Assembly (NCBI GenBank): GCA_910574965.1
Contig: CAJTDB010000016.1
Coordinates: forward strand, 18,871 to 82,870
From: Lachnospiraceae bacterium
Lineage (GTDB): Bacteria; Bacillota; Clostridia; Lachnospirales; Lachnospiraceae
DNA: 64,000 bases
Direction of reading: 5' to 3'
Shown here: positions 60,114 to 64,000 of the stretch, piece after piece
How the letters are laid out: each line of letters opens with the position of its first letter
Position numbering within the stretch: position 1 is the stretch's first letter
The notes under the pieces: generated by a model
Told to the model about the DNA's origin: nothing
Databases searched by the model: none
The model's input: the letters and a program-made list of their open reading frames with translations, nothing else
Translations under genes and position numbers: made by a program

Positions 60114-60815
60114 TTATAAACGCCTGAGCAGATTTTCTACAAGCGCCACACTGTGCGCAATGGCCTTTCGCTCAAAAGCAGGATAATCCACTGTGGCACT
60201 GTCATCCGCTTTGTCAGAAATGGCACGGATAACTACAAAGGGAATCCCATTCAGATACGCCGCCTGCGCGATGGCCGCGCCTTCCATTTCTGTACACATG
60301 CCGCCGAACTGACGGGCTATGCGCTCTTTTACGCCCCGGTCAGAGATAAACTGATCCCCGCTGACCACCCGTCCGGTAAATACCCCGATCTCAGGAACCG
60401 CTTCTTCGCAGGCTGCCTTTGCCTTTTCCAGAAGCGTACCGTCTGCCTGAAAACAACTAACATCCATCTGAGGAATTACCCCTGGCTCATAGCCAAATCC
60501 CGTGGCATCCATATCATGCTGCAGTGCCTCCGTAGATATGACAATATCTCCAATATTGATTTCTGCTTTCAGGGAGCCGGCAATGCCTGTATTGATTACC
60601 GCATCCACTTCATAGAGATCCGCCAGAATCTGTGTACAGATTCCTGCGTTGACTTTGCCGATGCCGCTTCTTACGATTACGACCTCTCTGCCATTTAAGC
60701 TTCCAGAATAAAAATCCATGGATGCTTTCCGAAGCTGCTTCGCATCTGTCAGCTTTTCCCGAAGAGCCGCTACTTCCTCTTCCATAGCTCCAATAATGCC
60801 GATTTTTTTAATCAT
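60114..60815 (-). CDS. mtnN: 5'-methylthioadenosine/S-adenosylhomocysteine nucleosidase
   Basis: 233 aa. GIIGAMEEEVAAL at the N-terminus, VVSGDQFISD, MEGAAIAQAAY and the catalytic Asp in RAISDKADD are all present. It removes adenine from MTA and SAH in methionine salvage and AI-2 formation. Promoter TTGTCA (60,875-60,880) and TATACT (60,852-60,857), 17 bp apart. Confidence 0.96.
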   Translation of the reverse strand: MIKKIGIIGAMEEEVAALREKLTDAKQLRKASMDFYSGSLNGREVVIVRSGIGKVNAGICTQILADLYEVDAVINTGIAGSLKAEINIGDIVISTEALQHDMDATGFGYEPGVIPQMDVSCFQADGTLLEKAKAACEEAVPEIGVFTGRVVSGDQFISDRGVKERIARQFGGMCTEMEGAAIAQAAYLNGIPFVVIRAISDKADDSATVDYPAFERKAIAHSVALVENLLRRL

Positions 60816-60897
60816 GGCTTTCCTGCCTCGCTTTCTGTTTTTCTATTTATCAGTATAACGAAAGTTCTCCCTTTTGACAAGCAGGTCCAAAAAGCCA

Positions 60898-60926
60898 TTG
60901 CACCCCGGACAAGAATATGCTACAAT
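60898..60926 (+). promoter_or_regulatory. Promoter upstream of the Rpn gene
   Basis: TTGCAC (60898-60903) and TACAAT (60921-60926), 17-bp spacer, divergent from mtnN. Confidence 0.6.
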
Positions 60927-61054
60927 AAAAGACATCAAGAGCACTTTCTGAAATCCATATGCTGACGCATATCCGGCATGTCGCCATATTTCAGAGTAAA
61001 AAACTGCATATGGCAGGCATGTCAGAACCGCATGTCCTGCCGAAAGGAGGACAA

Positions 61055-61912
61055 ATGGGCCAAAAGGAACACCCATTAGTATGGTACTATGACCAGAATC
61101 CCCGCTTTGCCGGCCTTATAAACGGCTGGCTGTTCTGCGGGCAGGACAAACTGCAACCCGGCGATCTTTCCGAGGCGGACCGGCGAAGTCTGTCCCGCAG
61201 AGGCCGGAAAATCTATCAGGACCGTTACAGGGACCTTTACAAGCGTGTGGATCACATGGCTTTTCGGCTTTTAATCGGCGTGGAGGAACAGGGGTATATT
61301 CATTATGCCATGCCGGTGCGTGTTATGGATTATGACAGCGCTTCCTACACAGCGCAAAAAGCCCGTATCAGCAGCCGGCACCAGGAGCAGGCGGACTTAA
61401 AAGACGATGCATTCCTCTCAGGCTTTTCGAAAGAAGATCGGCTGCTTCCGGTTATCACGCTGATCCTCTACTGCGGCTCCAAGCCCTGGGATGGGGCGCT
61501 TCGGCTTCACGACTTGCTGGACCTTGAGCCTTTGCCGGAAACGCTGCAGCAATACGTCGCCGACTATCCAATCCATGTGTTAGACGTCTGTCATACCCCT
61601 GATCAGCGGCTGCATGACTTCCCGCCGGATATCCGCACGATGTTTTTGTTTTTCAAATACCGGGAAGATCCCGGCGCACTTATGAGAAAACTGGCCGATG
61701 CCGACGACATCAGTCTGGATACCTATGACACCATCGCCGACTTTGCCGGGGAACAGCGGCTCAAACGCTTTCGGCCGAATGTGAAAGGAGAGAAAATCTG
61801 TATGTGCAGGGCGATTGATATTTTAATTCAGGACGGGGAACAAAGGGGAGAAAAGAGAGGGGAAAAAAGGGGAGAAAAACGGGGCTTTTGCTCATGTGAG
61901 ATAAAGAAGTAA
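61055..61912 (+). pseudogene. Rpn-family recombination-promoting nuclease, 3' end interrupted by element B
   Basis: 285 aa remain. NPRFAGLINGWLFCGQ and KLQPGDLSEAD are the usual start of Rpn/PD-(D/E)XK 'transposase' proteins; VMDYDSASYTAQ and VITLILYCGSKPWDGALRLH carry the nuclease core. The C-terminal repeat (GEKRG four times) is where the family normally goes on for another helical stretch. Here it runs into GFCSCEIKK and a stop in element DNA. AAAGGAGGAC fixes the ATG at 61055. Confidence 0.8.
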
Positions 61913-61970
61913 AAGAAGTGTAAAAAATTTTGCCGTTCCCTGTCCGGCTGACTGCCGGACGGGTCGGGCT

Positions 61971-63593
61971 TTAGTCGGGCAACTCTACCTTGCCGACAAA
62001 AGAGTAATAGATTTCGATTTCCTGTCTGCGGAGCTTCCCCCGCCGTTTCCCGTCAAGGGCTTCCGATTCGTGGATTACGATTTTCTCCACAAACTCCCGC
62101 AACAGGGTAGGGGTGAGTTCCTCAAAGCTGGTGTACTTGCGGACTACTTTCATAAACTTCTCGGCGTTCGCCGTGGCTTCCAGCGTCCTTGAAAGCTCGC
62201 CCTGCAGAACGGCGGCACGTTCTTTCAGTTCCTTTTGCTCGGCTTCGTAGTCTGCCGAAAGTTCCGTGAAACGCTCGTCCGATATGCGCCCCGCCACGCT
62301 GTCCTCATACAGCCGCTTGAAGATAGCGGAGAGTTCCGCAATCCGCTTTTCTGCCGCTTCCAGCTCTTTCTTCTTGGCGGCGTTCCGGCGTTTGCTCCCG
62401 TCCTCGGTCTGCTCGGTCAACAGCTTCATAAACCGGGCTTCGTGCTTGGCGGCGTAGCTTGTGACTTTCCGTAGGTTCTCGGTCACTCCCTCGGTCAAGA
62501 GGTCGGTGCGGATAAAGTGCGCCGTACAGTCTGCCGTGCGCTTCTTGTAGCTGCCGCAGATATAGCAGTCCTGCCGCCGCTTGTCCGTCTGATAGCGTTG
62601 CTGGTACATGACGCTGCCGCAGTCGGCACAAAAGAGCAAGCCGGAGAACAAACCCACTTCATCATAGCGGTTAGGGCGTTTGCGCTGCTTGCGTAGCTCC
62701 TGCACACGCTCCCATGTGTCCTTGTCGATTATCTGCTCGTGGTGGTTCTCGAAGATTGCCTGTTTGTCCTCGCTGTTGTAGATAATCTTGCTGCACTTGT
62801 AGGATTGTGTGGTGGTCTTGAAGTTCACAAGGCAGCCCGTGTATTCCCGGTTTTCAAGGATATGCACCACGGTATTCGCCGCCCATTTGCACTCATAGCC
62901 GGGGTGGTAGCGGCGGGTTCTCCCTGTCCGGCGGTATTCCAGCGTTCCCGGCGTGGGGATTTCCTGCTCCGTGAGCATACGGGCTATCTTGGTCGGTCCG
63001 TTCCCGGCAAGGCAAAGGCTGTAAATCTGCTTCACCACGGGGGCGGCTTCTTCGTCAATGATGAAATTTTCGTCCTCGTCCATGAGGTAGCCGTACACGG
63101 GCTTGCTTGTGACAGGCTTCCCACTCATGCCTTTTGAGCGTTTTACCGCCCGGATTTTCTTGCTCGTATCCCTCACCAGCCATTCGTTAAAAATGTTACG
63201 CAAGGGCGCAAAATCGTTGTCGCCCTGTGCGCTGTCAACGCCGTCATTGATAGCAATGAAGCGGACGCCGTTCTGTGGGAAAATCATTTCCGTGTACATT
63301 CCCACTTGTAAGTAATTTCGCCCTAACCTTGACATATCCTTTACTATGACCGTTCCCACAAGCCCCGCTTCAATGTCGGCAAGCATGGACTGGAAGCCGG
63401 GTCTTTGAAAATTTGCCCCGGAGAATCCGTCGTCCGTGTACCATTTGAGGTTGGAAAAGCCGTTCTGTTTTGCGTAGGCTTCAAGGATTCGCTTCTGGTT
63501 GCTTATGGAGTTGGATTCGCCTTGGAGCGTGTCCTCGTGCGACAATCTCGGATATAGGGCGGTAATCAGTTTTTGGGTGGTCTGTCTTGGCAT
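61971..63593 (-). CDS. Large serine recombinase (TnpX-like)
   Basis: 540 aa. The catalytic Ser is in LYPRLSHED near residue 17; VKDMSRLGRNYLQVG completes the resolvase domain. A recombinase domain (~165-290) leads to a zinc ribbon (LFCADCGSVMYQ ... CYICGSYKKRTADC) and a coiled coil (~390-470). It excises and integrates the element without target duplication. CGGAGGACA precedes the ATG. Confidence 0.94.
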   Translation of the reverse strand: MPRQTTQKLITALYPRLSHEDTLQGESNSISNQKRILEAYAKQNGFSNLKWYTDDGFSGANFQRPGFQSMLADIEAGLVGTVIVKDMSRLGRNYLQVGMYTEMIFPQNGVRFIAINDGVDSAQGDNDFAPLRNIFNEWLVRDTSKKIRAVKRSKGMSGKPVTSKPVYGYLMDEDENFIIDEEAAPVVKQIYSLCLAGNGPTKIARMLTEQEIPTPGTLEYRRTGRTRRYHPGYECKWAANTVVHILENREYTGCLVNFKTTTQSYKCSKIIYNSEDKQAIFENHHEQIIDKDTWERVQELRKQRKRPNRYDEVGLFSGLLFCADCGSVMYQQRYQTDKRRQDCYICGSYKKRTADCTAHFIRTDLLTEGVTENLRKVTSYAAKHEARFMKLLTEQTEDGSKRRNAAKKKELEAAEKRIAELSAIFKRLYEDSVAGRISDERFTELSADYEAEQKELKERAAVLQGELSRTLEATANAEKFMKVVRKYTSFEELTPTLLREFVEKIVIHESEALDGKRRGKLRRQEIEIYYSFVGKVELPD

Positions 63594-63610
63594 AATGTCC
63601 TCCGTTTCCG

Positions 63611-63665
63611 ACAGCCAGCCCCACTATTCCGTAGGTCTATTATACCATAGGGCGGGGCTGGCTGT
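63611..63665. promoter_or_regulatory. Recombinase promoter inside a 12-bp inverted repeat
   Basis: ACAGCCAGCCCC (63611-63622) and its complement (63654-63665) enclose a minus-strand -10 TATAAT (63639-63644). An operator for autoregulation or a leader hairpin is likely. Confidence 0.65.
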
Positions 63666-63726
63666 ACAGTCCTTTTTGCTACTTTATGTCGAAAAATATC
63701 ACATTATTTTATTAAGGCTTATCGCA

Positions 63727-63924
63727 TTACATAGCGTGTGCGGCTGTTCCCCCGGCTGCGCTTTCCGCTTCCAGCACTTTCATCATCTTGTCGGCGGCGG
63801 TGGCGGTAGTGCCTTGTTTGAAATAGCCGGAAACCACAAGGACGGTGTTCCCCCGGCGTACTTCTGTCACGCAATCCGGGCGGCGGGCGGTGGTGGCGGT
63901 GCTTTTCTTGGGCGTGTCGGTCAT
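63727..63924 (-). CDS. tnpW: TnpW-type transposon protein
   Basis: 65 aa: TDTPKKSTATTARRPDCVTE, then RRGNTVLVVSGYFKQGTTAT and a Lys/Glu tail. This matches the small TnpW proteins encoded beside large serine recombinases of Clostridial elements; function unknown. The ATG at 63924 overlaps the upstream stop by ATGA. Confidence 0.8.
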   Translation of the reverse strand: MTDTPKKSTATTARRPDCVTEVRRGNTVLVVSGYFKQGTTATAADKMMKVLEAESAAGGTAAHAM

Positions 63925-64000
63925 AGGCAAATCTCCTTTCCGTTCAGCAGCTTTTTAAGGCGTTCCATTTTCTCCCGTGCTTTGGCTTTTCTGAAATTCT
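63921..64000 (-). CDS. C-terminal end of an element B gene (partial)
   Basis: The open frame NFRKAKAREKMERLKKLLNG, then KEICL and a stop, overlaps tnpW by four bases. Basic coiled coil; too little is visible to name it. Confidence 0.55.
   Translation of the reverse strand, partial: NFRKAKAREKMERLKKLLNGKEICL

Larger units (their letters stand above)
61890..64000. mobile_element. Left end of a second integrative element (element B)
   Basis: GC content rises sharply and the Rpn frame is lost at about 61,885-61,905. A large serine recombinase reads towards this boundary, as in Tn4451/TnpX-type elements, with TnpW and another element gene behind it. The other end is outside the window. Whether it is the same kind of element as A cannot be told, since no part is shared. 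Confidence 0.8.

Noticed and set aside
61055..61912. Insertion-sequence transposase
   Set aside because: Rpn proteins are often labelled transposase, but no terminal inverted repeats or target duplications flank this gene, and the fold is a PD-(D/E)XK nuclease.

Overview
The window looks like a chromosome segment from a spore-forming, low-to-mid GC Firmicute of the Lachnospiraceae type. The yabP-yabQ-divIC-spoIIE-tilS-hpt-ftsH order is the classic Firmicute arrangement. CotS and SpoIIE imply endospores, and the prophage and conjugative-element genes are of the sort common in gut Clostridia. The exact genus cannot be fixed from the sequence alone.

Layout. (1) 1 to about 2,976 is one end of a GC-rich integrative/mobilizable element: an IncQ-type oriT, a MobA/MobL relaxase and a DUF3267 membrane protein. 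It ends inside a phage portal gene. (2) About 2,977 to 27,330 is a prophage read mostly on the minus strand: interrupted portal, gpW, TerL, TerS, a HicAB toxin-antitoxin pair, a second tyrosine recombinase, a sigma-like late regulator, a Dam methylase, and replication genes (HNH, PcfJ, RNase H fold, HUH Rep). Next comes an unusual array of small accessory genes (17.4-22.4 kb), then the lysogeny control region and an integrase beside tRNA-Gly(GCC). (3) 27.3-46.4 kb is core chromosome: two tRNA-Gly, an FGGY sugar kinase, an amylase-Cys-rich protein-AzlC-AzlD operon, ftsH, a tilS-hpt fusion, spoIIE, divIC, yabQ, yabP, rqcP, HU, mazG, a phosphohexomutase, cotS, cca and proS. (4) 46.5-56.0 kb is a tight seven-gene operon: pseudokinase, Ser/Thr kinase, 48-aa protein, SF1 helicase, winged-helix protein, Hsp70 and J-like/TPR membrane protein. 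(5) 56.2-61.9 kb is core again: AI-2E family permease, RluA, Pgi, a membrane protein, MtnN and a C-terminally interrupted Rpn nuclease. (6) About 61.9-64.0 kb is the start of a second GC-rich element with a large serine recombinase and TnpW.

Two things stand out. The first is the prophage accessory array: six plus-strand promoters share an almost identical module, a -10 box followed exactly 4 nt later by a dyad whose inner arms change in a compensating way between copies. Each module drives a different small gene (one is an Abi-alpha homologue). The modules interleave with a second repeat family placed in front of minus-strand genes, a 282-bp duplication, and decayed genes. It looks like a repeat-assembled, co-regulated cassette locus. 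The second is the kinase/pseudokinase/helicase/Hsp70 operon, whose tight overlaps suggest one functional unit (stress response or defence) that I cannot match to a named system.
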